From a virus, in the IMG/VR virus record IMGVR_UViG_3300025131_000065, positions 1 to 50,262 of that record: a stretch of DNA of 50,262 nucleotides; one strand, written 5' to 3'. Positions 26,104 to 33,615 of this stretch are shown piece by piece. Made by a program: the position numbers and the translations under genes. Under the pieces are notes generated by a model that saw only the letters and a program-made list of their open reading frames with translations, made no database searches and had not been told where the DNA came from. The first letter of the stretch is position 1. Every line of letters begins with the position of its first letter.

Positions 26104-27060
26104 CTATAGGAAAGGATTACGCCGTCTATTGAATCTGTCAAATGGATCGACCATGGCAGCAACATCACGGTGATCACTTTCAAGAAGGAGATTGGAAGCG
26201 CGCTGGCCTTGCATGGGAGCGAAGTGGCCTGTCGCATGATCAAACGTAGTGAGCCCAGGCGTCTGAACACTTCTCATCGGATCATAGTCTCGAGCTACGA
26301 ACTGTGTCACGTTCTCTGTCAGCATATCCTCGATGCTCATGACCTGGCCTTCATCAACAAACTCCACTCCATAGATAGTCATGCGAGAGATAGAACCATA
26401 CTCATTAGCAAAAGAGATTAGGATATCAACAGGAGGGATCTGATCAAGGATAGCCGAGGTAAAACCAACAGAGTCGAAATCGGAGGCGTGTGCGTCAAGG
26501 AAGTCATACAGGACATGTTCGTTAAAGACAGTAAAGATCATACTGCCAGCGATCTGTCGTTCACCCCGAGTAAAACCCTTTGGGTAAGAATGGCCACATG
26601 CGCGTACTGCCGTCTTAGCTCGATGGGTAGAGACAGAAAGGGTCTGGCACTCAGCTAGGACCTTGGTGGGAGACTTCTTGCTTGTCCCGCTCAACTTGGA
26701 TTGCTGCGTGGCAGTGTCTTTTGACGTTTTGTAGCTAGCCTCCAGTTGGGTATGTAGCCTGACTCTCTTGTTACTTAGACGAGTTCGCTCGACCGTGCCA
26801 GTCTTTGTTCCCATAAAAGCCGCATCCACCTTACTGATCTGGCTTAGTAGATCAGCAGTTTGGTCGGCTGCGGCTTTGGCTGTTTTAGAAAGAGTCTTTA
26901 GCTTCGCGGCAGCAGCAGTCTCGTTGTTGTTATAGAGCTGGATCAGCACCTTAATATCGACACCTGCGTATGAGGTGCCATTAAGGAACATAGATCCTTC
27001 TGCGTCCGGAAATTCTTGGTAGAGGTGACGTCCACCAGCGTCAGAGATTCTAGTTGCCAT
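26104..27060 (-). CDS. Tail tube-like paralogue 2 with helical insertion, 318 aa
   Basis: Clearly homologous to the upstream 243-residue tube-like gene: A-G-V-D-I-K near the N-terminus, H-S-Y-P-K-G-F-T-R-G-E-R-Q-I-A-G, then D-Q-I-P-P-V-D-I and A-N-E-Y-G-S-I-S-R-M-T-I-Y-G-V-E-F with the same spacing. An extra Ala/Lys/Thr-rich helical insertion lies at about residues 40-130. The C-terminus carries LTTFDHATGH, encoded by a 29-base repeat also found at 3.8 kb. The start is uncertain: ATG 27060 has no ribosome site, while ATG 26991 (residue 24) is preceded by AGAAGG at a good distance and would give 295 residues. A promoter-like sequence lies just before 27060. Probably a tube or tube-end ring protein. 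Confidence 0.65.
   Translation of the reverse strand: MATRISDAGGRHLYQEFPDAEGSMFLNGTSYAGVDIKVLIQLYNNNETAAAAKLKTLSKTAKAAADQTADLLSQISKVDAAFMGTKTGTVERTRLSNKRVRLHTQLEASYKTSKDTATQQSKLSGTSKKSPTKVLAECQTLSVSTHRAKTAVRACGHSYPKGFTRGERQIAGSMIFTVFNEHVLYDFLDAHASDFDSVGFTSAILDQIPPVDILISFANEYGSISRMTIYGVEFVDEGQVMSIEDMLTENVTQFVARDYDPMRSVQTPGLTTFDHATGHFAPMQGQRASNLLLESDHRDVAAMVDPFDRFNRRRNPFL
26226..26254. repeat. 29-base repeat, copy 2 (in tube-like gene)
   Basis: Identical over 29 bases to 3772-3800, same orientation and reading frame. Codon-level identity, not just peptide identity, points to recent copying or selection on the DNA. Confidence 0.9.
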
Positions 27061-27066
27061 ACACTT

Positions 27067-27094
27067 ATCATATATGGCTCTCTCTACGAGTCAA
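27067..27094 (-). promoter_or_regulatory. Promoter-like sequence between two tube genes
   Basis: On the minus strand TTGACT (27089-27094) and TATGAT (27067-27072) are separated by 16 bases, close to the housekeeping-sigma consensus. It lies in one of the few intergenic gaps. If used, transcription would begin near ATG 27060 (a leaderless message) or supply a leader for the internal start at 26991. A chance match is possible. Confidence 0.35.
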
Positions 27095-27103
27095 GCGAGA
27101 AAA

Positions 27104-27835
27104 TTAAGCGCCAGAGTTGACTCCAGGCTGGGAAGAAATCGATAGTTTATGCTTGGGGGGAACTGGTGCCCATCCGATGATAGAACGACATACATAGGTG
27201 TGCTGCTGCTCACTCACGATGTCATCAATCGAAACGCCGTATCCCTCATTGAGTAGCTCGACACCGAAGACCCGCATGACCGCAAGAGACCCATACTCGT
27301 TAGCTGCTGCGAGGGTAATGTCGAATGGAGGAATCTGGTCAGTGTACCAAGCCTTGGCGAGATCCTGATCGGAACCTACGCTCGTAAGCGGAGACTCCTG
27401 GTTCTGCACCTGTTGCGCAGGAGTACTGCTGGCCACCGTCGAGATGGGGGCAGAAAGCACTGTGCTAAGAGAAGTTTTTTCGGTTGGTCCTACAACGCCC
27501 TGACTTGTCGCTGTGGTTGCGAACTCGGGGCGAATGTCGTCCTTGTCGGACTGGAACTTCAATCCACCATCTTTAGCATATCCGCCGAGCTTAGAGAGCA
27601 TTACATGACGATCGAACATCACGAAAATGAGCGTACCAGCAATACCTCTCTTACCACGAGAGAATGAACGCGGGTCGGCAGAGCCCATTGTATAGATGGG
27701 AGCCTTCTCACGAGTCACGGAGTAGCTAATTGCCTGGAGTTCAGACATAACTACCTTACCTATGACCGCCTTGATATCTACACCAGAGAAACTATTGTAG
27801 CCTTGTGCGTAAGATGATCCTTGTTTTTGTGCCAT
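27104..27835 (-). CDS. Tail tube-like protein 1, 243 aa
   Basis: The gene follows the sheath gene directly with a strong ribosome site (AAGGAGAG, 8 bases from ATG 27835), as expected for an abundant tube protein. The beta pattern S-G-V-D-I-K, then Q-A-I-S-Y-S-V-T-R-E-K-A-P-I-Y-T-M-G, R-G-K-R-G-I-A-G-T-L-I-F-V-M-F-D and later D-I-T-L-A-A-A-N-E-Y-G-S-L-A-V-M-R-V-F-G-V is typical of tube proteins of contractile tails. A low-complexity stretch (residues about 110-160) separates the two halves. It forms stacked hexamers through which DNA passes, inside the sheath. The tube assignment rests on position after the sheath and on beta topology. Confidence 0.7.
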   Translation of the reverse strand: MAQKQGSSYAQGYNSFSGVDIKAVIGKVVMSELQAISYSVTREKAPIYTMGSADPRSFSRGKRGIAGTLIFVMFDRHVMLSKLGGYAKDGGLKFQSDKDDIRPEFATTATSQGVVGPTEKTSLSTVLSAPISTVASSTPAQQVQNQESPLTSVGSDQDLAKAWYTDQIPPFDITLAAANEYGSLAVMRVFGVELLNEGYGVSIDDIVSEQQHTYVCRSIIGWAPVPPKHKLSISSQPGVNSGA

Positions 27836-27849
27836 TTTTTACTCTCTCC

Positions 27850-29748
27850 TTACTTCGCTGCTAGAGCCACGTTAACAGTGATCTGGCGAAGCTCGAATGC
27901 CGGTACGATAACGAGCTCTACAGTCGCCTGACCAAGTACCTGCTGAGTTGGTGTTGAGGTTACAACTGCATCGTATCGTTGAATGTACTCTAGCTTCATG
28001 AGCTTTACAAGTACACCACTGATTGCTGTCTCAAGTCCTGCGAGACGTGCACCAGTGATTGCCTCGCCGATGTAGCCGTCTCCTACCGCTCGGACAGCGT
28101 CTACACATGCCTTAACGATACGCATGGTTGAGAGACGGCGATAGTCGCTGTCTGGGCGAGCGGCTGTTGGAGCGTCGGCTACAACGTTGCCCTTGCTCTT
28201 TGTCTGGAACATTACGTAACGCTGTCCAGCTAGTGTATCGAGCTTGGAAGCGTTGATACGGAACGGAATGCGAAGTCCGTTGACGATCTTGTTTGTTGGG
28301 GCGCTATTTGGCGCGAGTGCACTATAGAACCCACCGTAGTACGGAGCACCTGTTGCTACGTAGGATACAGGGCTGGTTGGGTTAGAGAAGACTGCCTGTG
28401 CAGGAACAACGCTGATGTACTTACCAATATCAATCAGGTGATCGTTCCGGTCGTACTCCTGTGTATCGTCGAGCCATCCAGTGTCAGTACCGATGAACCC
28501 GCCGTGGTATAGACCGTCAAGTCCTCCAATGCGGTGACCTGGAAACTCCCCACCTTCACCGCGACGGCCGACCATCCACTTGTTACCAAGGAGGCCTTCC
28601 CCGTTCTCATCAATAATGGTATTGCTGTTCCCATCCTGAAGTGTCGTGGGAAGCTTACCGATCCAGACTGATACACCCTTGTGGGTCCATGCGGTTGGAG
28701 GAAGCATACCAATGACACCAGTCATTTCCTCGTTGTCTTCTGACTGTGTATAGCAGAAGTTTGCGAGCTGGTAGCCGAAGTTAACATCATGGAAATCAGC
28801 AGCGAGAAGGGTCTCTCCTTCTGCATCCTCAGTTGGTGATGCGTCTCCCTCATCGGGATATGCCCGTGCACTAACAGACCCCTCGAAATCCCACCAGAAT
28901 AGCCACTCGCCGTCATATTCCTGGGCGAATACCTTACCGAGGACATCATCGTAACTCCCTGGGAGTGGATATGTGTTCGGACCTGTTGACCATGAGTATG
29001 CAAGTCCACTCCGGTCTTTAGCGTCCATGTCTTGGACGTTTCTATCATCGAGGAATACGTTCATTGGGACGATAACGTCCATGTCTTCGTTCTCGAGATT
29101 CTTGTAGGCCTTGAAGAGCTCTTCATACATCTCGATACGAGAGAGATTGATACCATCATCGCCAGCCGTGTATGTGATACCTACGATTGAGCCAGCAGCA
29201 AGGAGGGTAACTGGGGCACTAAGCGTACCGATATCACCACGGTCGCCTTCTCCGGGGTTACCGTCTGTTTCTCCGTCCACTTCAACGAGGAACTCGTCCA
29301 CTGCAGCGGCTGGGTACGCAGGGTTATTGTCGTATACAAGCAGGTCGTCACTTTCTCTGTATATACGAAGACGCTCAGAAGTATCGTCCCAGTAAACTAG
29401 GAATGCAGTGCCAGCATTGTCGTCCTTAACGGAAGTTGTGACGGTGATGCCATCATCGTCAACCGCGCCGATTCCAGTGAGGGTAGCGGATTTAGCACCC
29501 ATGCGATAAAGCTGGATGTTGGTTGCTCCACCCTGGAGGGCCTCGTACATACCACGAATGAGTGTGCCGTCGTTCTTCCCAAAGTCAGCAGCAGCCTCAG
29601 ATGGGCTGGTAACAACAGTTAGGGCCTCAGATGGTCCTTGAGGAGCTGTACCAATAATAACTACGGCAGGTGCGCTATTGGTAGAAAGAAGCTGCAGATT
29701 TCCATCGATGAGGTTTGGGAAAATTCCCGGTAGGTTCTCAAATGACAT
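27850..29748 (-). CDS. Tail sheath protein, 632 aa
   Basis: ATG 29748 has a strong ribosome site (GGGAGG, 6 bases away) and a hairpin just upstream. The N-terminus (GIFPNLIDGN, then PAVVIIGTAPQGPSEAL and GGATNIQLYRMGAK) is the typical sheath start, where an I-I-G-T-A-P-x-G strand and 'G-(A)-x-x-I-x-x-x-R' turn occur. The C-terminus (DSDYRRLSTMRIVKACVDAV, then AITGARLAGLETAISGVLVK and a final FELRQITVNVALA strand) is the conserved sheath C-terminal domain that hooks into neighbouring subunits. A beta-rich insertion around residues 110-200 and 290-420 makes it longer than the simplest sheaths. Presence of a sheath makes this a contractile-tailed (myovirus-like) particle. The tube gene follows directly. 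Confidence 0.9.
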   Translation of the reverse strand: MSFENLPGIFPNLIDGNLQLLSTNSAPAVVIIGTAPQGPSEALTVVTSPSEAAADFGKNDGTLIRGMYEALQGGATNIQLYRMGAKSATLTGIGAVDDDGITVTTSVKDDNAGTAFLVYWDDTSERLRIYRESDDLLVYDNNPAYPAAAVDEFLVEVDGETDGNPGEGDRGDIGTLSAPVTLLAAGSIVGITYTAGDDGINLSRIEMYEELFKAYKNLENEDMDVIVPMNVFLDDRNVQDMDAKDRSGLAYSWSTGPNTYPLPGSYDDVLGKVFAQEYDGEWLFWWDFEGSVSARAYPDEGDASPTEDAEGETLLAADFHDVNFGYQLANFCYTQSEDNEEMTGVIGMLPPTAWTHKGVSVWIGKLPTTLQDGNSNTIIDENGEGLLGNKWMVGRRGEGGEFPGHRIGGLDGLYHGGFIGTDTGWLDDTQEYDRNDHLIDIGKYISVVPAQAVFSNPTSPVSYVATGAPYYGGFYSALAPNSAPTNKIVNGLRIPFRINASKLDTLAGQRYVMFQTKSKGNVVADAPTAARPDSDYRRLSTMRIVKACVDAVRAVGDGYIGEAITGARLAGLETAISGVLVKLMKLEYIQRYDAVVTSTPTQQVLGQATVELVIVPAFELRQITVNVALAAK

Positions 29749-29769
29749 TGTATGCCTCCCAGGGCTGCC

Positions 29770-29790
29770 AGCTACTCCGTCCGAGTAGCT
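29770..29790 (-). promoter_or_regulatory. RNA hairpin just before the sheath ribosome site
   Basis: AGCTACTC and GAGTAGCT form an 8-base perfect stem with a 5-base loop, overlapping the end of the 240-residue gene. It ends 9 bases before GGGAGG of the sheath gene and has no T-run, so it is unlikely to be a terminator. It may protect a processed 5' end or tune sheath translation. Confidence 0.4.
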
Positions 29791-30494
29791 ACATAGACAA
29801 GGATTTGTTCCAGTGTTTTTTGTCGAACTGCGCGAATTCGTTCAGTCCGTATAAACAGATCAATTGGCCTTCCGTAGACTCTATTTCCCTCTACGTCGAT
29901 AGTTGCATCGGGCCCTCTCCCTAAGTATAACACTCTATTCAATCCGGCGAGAGAGAAGTACCACCGGTAGTCATCTAGTAGGTCTTCGAGCCAAATGGCA
30001 CGAAGGTTAGCTTGCTTACTTGTGCGGGCCCAACTGGTGAGCTGGACCTTGTTATCAAAAAACTTACCCATGATTGCTAGTTTGTAACCAGGGTTTTGTG
30101 GATCATCCTTCTCTTCTCGTAACACTAGTTGCATAGCCCTTGTATTGCGAGAGGACAATGCTGCTTGTGCTGTTGTTTTCTCCCAGCTGCCCGGTTTCCT
30201 CATATTAACTTTGATTGTTACAGCTTCTAGCTCAGACAGCTTATCGGGGTTCTCGTACAAAATAGAAAGATCAGCGTCGGCTGTAGTTCCTTCCTGCTGA
30301 ATGCGATGTTCGATTGCATCCTTAAGCAGATCCATCGCTTCTACAATATTCTTCGCTGGCATCGGCGCAGACGAAGGTGGTAAAGAGCTGTTAATAATCT
30401 CCATATACTGCGTCTCGGAGATTGTCTTTACCTTCGCTGGAAGTTCAAGCAGATCAGCCCTGGCCAGGTCTTCCCTTATTGTTGATAGGCTCAT
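29772..30494 (-). CDS. Tail terminator / neck-like protein, 240 aa
   Basis: The start overlaps the previous stop as ATGA, indicating coupled translation. The first 110 residues are helical (IREDLARADLLELPAKVKTI, then NIVEAMDLLKDAIEHRIQQE). The second half has V-T-I-K-V-N-M-R-K-P, W-A-R-T-S-K-Q-A-N, then a helix F-S-L-A-G-L-N-R-V-L-Y-L-G-R-G and an R-P-I-D-L-F-I-R-T-E-R-I-R strand, which resembles the beta-helix-beta layout of tail terminator or neck proteins. Position directly before the sheath is the usual place for the tail terminator. No specific family is recognised. Confidence 0.5.
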   Translation of the reverse strand: MSLSTIREDLARADLLELPAKVKTISETQYMEIINSSLPPSSAPMPAKNIVEAMDLLKDAIEHRIQQEGTTADADLSILYENPDKLSELEAVTIKVNMRKPGSWEKTTAQAALSSRNTRAMQLVLREEKDDPQNPGYKLAIMGKFFDNKVQLTSWARTSKQANLRAIWLEDLLDDYRWYFSLAGLNRVLYLGRGPDATIDVEGNRVYGRPIDLFIRTERIRAVRQKTLEQILVYVATRTE

Positions 30495-31102
30495 ACCTGC
30501 TCCGCAAATGTTGGTGCATTCAGATGTTTTACATTGTCTAAATGACCGTATCCCTTGTAATACTCCAGCCTTCCACGATCAGATCGGTAGTCCCAGATGG
30601 CATTAAAACTGTAGATTGCCGTTCTTTGAACAGGCTGAATGATGGTTCCTTCGTCATCCATCCCAACCAAAACTACTTTGTCTGTCTCGCGTATGGTGTT
30701 GTTATACTTGATATAGAATACTACAAGAGGGATATTTATCAAGCCAGGCTCCACCAAGTTACTGCGATGAACATTCCGTGGTGATGAGCCTGTGAGTTTA
30801 CGATAGAACTGGATGTAACTTTCTGTCCAAAGATACCCCTCTCCAAAACAAACAGGACAAAAGCGGTCCTTGTCTGGCTCTTGTGACACTTCGTCGACAC
30901 ATGGACATGGAGTGAGGTTCCCCGCCGAGTCGCGATTCATACGACGGATGATACCGTCTTGTGCCTTTTCGATTTCGGGGTAATTGCCATTGAACATGTT
31001 GAAGAGCTCTTGACGCATGTCGGGTTCCGTAGAGCCCGATGCTAGGTCTCCGTAGTAACTAGAGCCAGAGTTGGTGGCAGTATCCCAATAATTAACGGTC
31101 AT
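30491..31102 (-). CDS. Head-tail joining protein with Cys4 zinc-ribbon pattern, 203 aa
   Basis: A longer frame opens at ATG 31201, but it would overlap the preceding gene by 110 bases. ATG 31102 (MTVNYWDTAT) overlaps the upstream stop by only 11 bases and has AAGGG upstream, so I prefer it. A CPCV...FCPVCFGEG pattern (residues about 65-90) is a likely structural zinc ribbon. Such cysteine knuckles occur in neck or completion proteins of large contractile phages. The remainder is beta-rich (INIPLVVFYIKYNNTIRETD, then YSFNAIWDYRSDRGR). It sits between a capsid-region Ig-domain protein and a neck-like gene. Function is inferred from position. Confidence 0.5.
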   Translation of the reverse strand: MTVNYWDTATNSGSSYYGDLASGSTEPDMRQELFNMFNGNYPEIEKAQDGIIRRMNRDSAGNLTPCPCVDEVSQEPDKDRFCPVCFGEGYLWTESYIQFYRKLTGSSPRNVHRSNLVEPGLINIPLVVFYIKYNNTIRETDKVVLVGMDDEGTIIQPVQRTAIYSFNAIWDYRSDRGRLEYYKGYGHLDNVKHLNAPTFAEQV

Positions 31103-32858
31103 AGCGGTTCTTACCCTTGTGTGGTCTCGAGTAGGTTGATCTATGGCGTCTGCTATAGGGACCACTATGTCGTGTGTTGGCAGCCGGAACTCGATAGCCA
31201 TTCATATAGCCCCATCGACGTCCAATCGGAGGACGGTCTACGTCAAGCTCACCCTTGGCCACCATTGTTGGATTCTGACTTTTTGTCTTCTCTCCGCCAG
31301 TTTGGAGTTGTGCTTCCCACCTATCCATGCAGGCAAGTGCTCGATCAAGGGCGTCGTTGTCTCCTATATTGTACTCGACAGACAAATCCCCAAGAGATTT
31401 ACTCTTTAATTTGTCCTGACTTTGCATTGCATTGAGAAGGACAACCTCTTGAGCCTTGCAGCAAGCCCATTTCCCTCTTACCCAAGTATAGAAGGAAGAA
31501 GAGGCGGAGGTGTTCCATGTCAGTGCATCAGCATCAATAGAAGCTTGGTGGATAGACATATTAATGGTGTCGTCGATTACAGCCGGAATATACGCACCAA
31601 CCTCTAGCCGGACCTTCTGTAGAGTACAGTAGTATGGGCTGTAAGTTGTTGTGAACCACCAGCTATACTCAGCTGCCATCTGACTCCCGTCTACTCCACG
31701 GATTGATTCATCAATTACTACGTCGACCATGTTGTTGTTGTTGAGCTGGCCAGAAGCAACAGTGATAGAGAGCGTCGCCCCACTTACTGAAGGCTCAGCA
31801 ATCAGAACCCCATCGGCTGGATGTGTCACTTCGTCGCCATCTACTGGACTTGCCGTCACTGTTGCGGTAACCCCGCTAACAACTGTTGTCGGATCGATTG
31901 CCTTGTTGAACGTGGCAGAAATAACATACGGAGCATCCGGAATAGTTTGGTGAGACGCCTTGTCAGCTGGAAGTGTAGAAGAGACAGAGAGACCGGTGGA
32001 GACAGCGACAGCCGCAGGGATGGCATCCCCCAATACCGAAGTAGAGGCAGCAGCTGGGACCTCCTGGATGCTTCCAGAGCCCGTGAGGAACGTCCAGATA
32101 AGGTTACCAGTAAACGTATCACGCTTCTTCGCGACAACAGTCCAGGTGTCCCCGACAGTCCATGTCCCAGGAGGGAACTTGATAGTCACGCCATTACGGA
32201 GTAGTACCCCAGAGCGCTTGACTGAAATTGAAGTCGACTTAGTTGGGAAGAGAGTAGTCCAATAACGGAAGGTGGCCGTGTCGGTTGTGCCCGTCGACAT
32301 GATCTCAATATTATAGGTGTCGTTCGTGCCCCAAGAGAATCCGCCTTCAAAGACCGGATCGACTATCCCTGTGTTACCTGGAGCGGCAATTGGATCAAAG
32401 ACAGTACGCCCAGAGATACCAGTATCAAGACCATCGCCCGCAGCCTCATCACCAGAGAGGTACACGTAGTATCGTGTATTAGGTGCAAGACGGTTGGTTG
32501 GGGTGAAGGTGGTGCGAGTTCGGTAGAGGTGACCACTACCAACTACATCAATCCCACTAACGACTGTCTCACTGCTGAGATCATGTCTGGAATAGGTAAA
32601 TGCTCCCTGCACTAGGCCATGATAGCCAGGTGACTGGAGGATTTCTTCTTCGTCTCCAATTGAAGGAAAGTCAATCCAGATGCGATGATCCGGACCAGTG
32701 TGGGTATCGTTGTCAGGTCCAGCAATAAATAGGTTATCGCCGAGCCGTGCCTCATCCATCTCGCGGTCGAATGTGACCCGAATAGTATCAGAAAGAATAA
32801 TGTTTAGTCCAGATACAGCAGGGTGTACCTGGTCTACGATGCTATCTACATCTGACAA
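31092..32858 (-). CDS. Virion protein with SbsA-type Ig-like domains, 588 aa, TTG start
   Basis: The start codon is TTG at 32856-32858, preceded by AGGTGG. Two segments read as SbsA-type (Big_5) Ig-like domains: LNIILSDTIRVTFDREMDEA with later APNTRYYVYLSGD, and APYVISATFNKAIDPTTVVS with later NNNMVDVVIDESIRGVDG, each ending in a W-x-F-T strand pattern (LIWTFLTG, YSWWFTTT). The C-terminal 150 residues differ: a helical part with a Cys pair (KWACCKAQ) and a strongly basic tail (Arg/Tyr/Lys/His-rich). It overlaps the next gene by a few bases. Lying downstream of the major capsid gene, it may be a head-tail connector with exposed Ig domains that bind host surface sugars. The Ig call is good, the location in the particle is inferred. 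Confidence 0.6.
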   Translation of the reverse strand: MSDVDSIVDQVHPAVSGLNIILSDTIRVTFDREMDEARLGDNLFIAGPDNDTHTGPDHRIWIDFPSIGDEEEILQSPGYHGLVQGAFTYSRHDLSSETVVSGIDVVGSGHLYRTRTTFTPTNRLAPNTRYYVYLSGDEAAGDGLDTGISGRTVFDPIAAPGNTGIVDPVFEGGFSWGTNDTYNIEIMSTGTTDTATFRYWTTLFPTKSTSISVKRSGVLLRNGVTIKFPPGTWTVGDTWTVVAKKRDTFTGNLIWTFLTGSGSIQEVPAAASTSVLGDAIPAAVAVSTGLSVSSTLPADKASHQTIPDAPYVISATFNKAIDPTTVVSGVTATVTASPVDGDEVTHPADGVLIAEPSVSGATLSITVASGQLNNNNMVDVVIDESIRGVDGSQMAAEYSWWFTTTYSPYYCTLQKVRLEVGAYIPAVIDDTINMSIHQASIDADALTWNTSASSSFYTWVRGKWACCKAQEVVLLNAMQSQDKLKSKSLGDLSVEYNIGDNDALDRALACMDRWEAQLQTGGEKTKSQNPTMVAKGELDVDRPPIGRRWGYMNGYRVPAANTRHSGPYSRRHRSTYSRPHKGKNRYDR

Positions 32859-32870
32859 TTAGGCCACCAC

Positions 32871-33524
32871 CTAGAATCCGAGCGTTGCTAGTTCCTTGAT
32901 CTGTTCCTCTGATAGAACAATATCCATCTCTTCCGATTCTACCACGGATAGAAGGTTTGTCGTTGGGTCTACAAGAGACATTGGGATGGGTGCTTTTTCT
33001 GCTTCTTGGTCCAAGTGCTTGGTGACCTGTTTGTGAATTTGAGCAGTCTTCGCAGAGACTGCGTTGATAACAGACTTACGATGCCGACCAGCTATTTCAG
33101 CATCCAGCAGGAGGGTCAACATGCGTGTGTTGTTCTCTCCTGTAAGGGCAGAGCGAATCACGCTAACAGTCTGCTTCGATAGGTATTCGGCGCGCTCTTC
33201 ATCCTTCTGTTGTTTCTCGACTGCCACCACGCGTGGGTCACGAGGTTTGACCTCTACGCGAGCCACTGGTCGTTCTGCCTGTCCGTGTTCTGTCATGAAT
33301 GCAGTAGCCAATGCATCAATATCTTCTGTCGATTTTACTTGTGGAGACTTGATATCTCCCTTACGAAAAGAGAGAATGATATGCTTCTTGTCCGCTCTTG
33401 ACAGCCCTTCGTAGTCAACAATGATTGGACCTGGGTTGTCGTTGTTCAGGGAAATAACATCGTCAGGATCCCCACGTGGTGTGCCTAGCATCCAGATGAA
33501 ACCCTTAGCCAGCTTGATTTCCAT
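32871..33524 (-). CDS. Unassigned head-region protein, 217 aa
   Basis: ATG 33524 has AGGAG 7 bases upstream and is the first gene after the capsid terminator. The N-terminal third is mixed (KGFIWMLGTPRGDPDDVISL, then PIIVDYEGLSRADKKHIILS). The middle is a long charged helix (RDPRVVAVEKQQKDEERAEY). The C-terminal part is helical and ends in a short acidic stretch SEEQIKELATLGF. No motif is recognised. Its position after the major capsid gene suggests a head or neck accessory protein; it could also be a cytoplasmic assembly factor. Reduced read-through past the terminator would make it less abundant than the capsid protein. Confidence 0.5.
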   Translation of the reverse strand: MEIKLAKGFIWMLGTPRGDPDDVISLNNDNPGPIIVDYEGLSRADKKHIILSFRKGDIKSPQVKSTEDIDALATAFMTEHGQAERPVARVEVKPRDPRVVAVEKQQKDEERAEYLSKQTVSVIRSALTGENNTRMLTLLLDAEIAGRHRKSVINAVSAKTAQIHKQVTKHLDQEAEKAPIPMSLVDPTTNLLSVVESEEMDIVLSEEQIKELATLGF

Positions 33525-33547
33525 TTACAGCTCCTATGTCCTGCCAC

Positions 33548-33584
33548 AAAAAAAATGGCTCCCCACCAAATTAGCAGGGAGCCA
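33548..33584 (-). terminator. Intrinsic terminator after the major capsid gene
   Basis: On the minus strand TGGCTCCC (33577-33584) pairs with GGGAGCCA (33556-33563) in an 8-base stem with a 13-base loop. It is followed directly by a run of eight T (33548-33555). It lies in the 91-base gap after the capsid stop, the only sizeable intergenic gap in the head region. Confidence 0.85.
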
Positions 33585-33615
33585 CGGTTTTGTCAACGAT
33601 GTTGTCTATCTTGGC

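Noticed and set aside
31103-31201. Longer start for the zinc-ribbon protein
   Set aside because: Would overlap the upstream gene by 110 bases with no clear ribosome site; ATG 31102 fits the spacing better.
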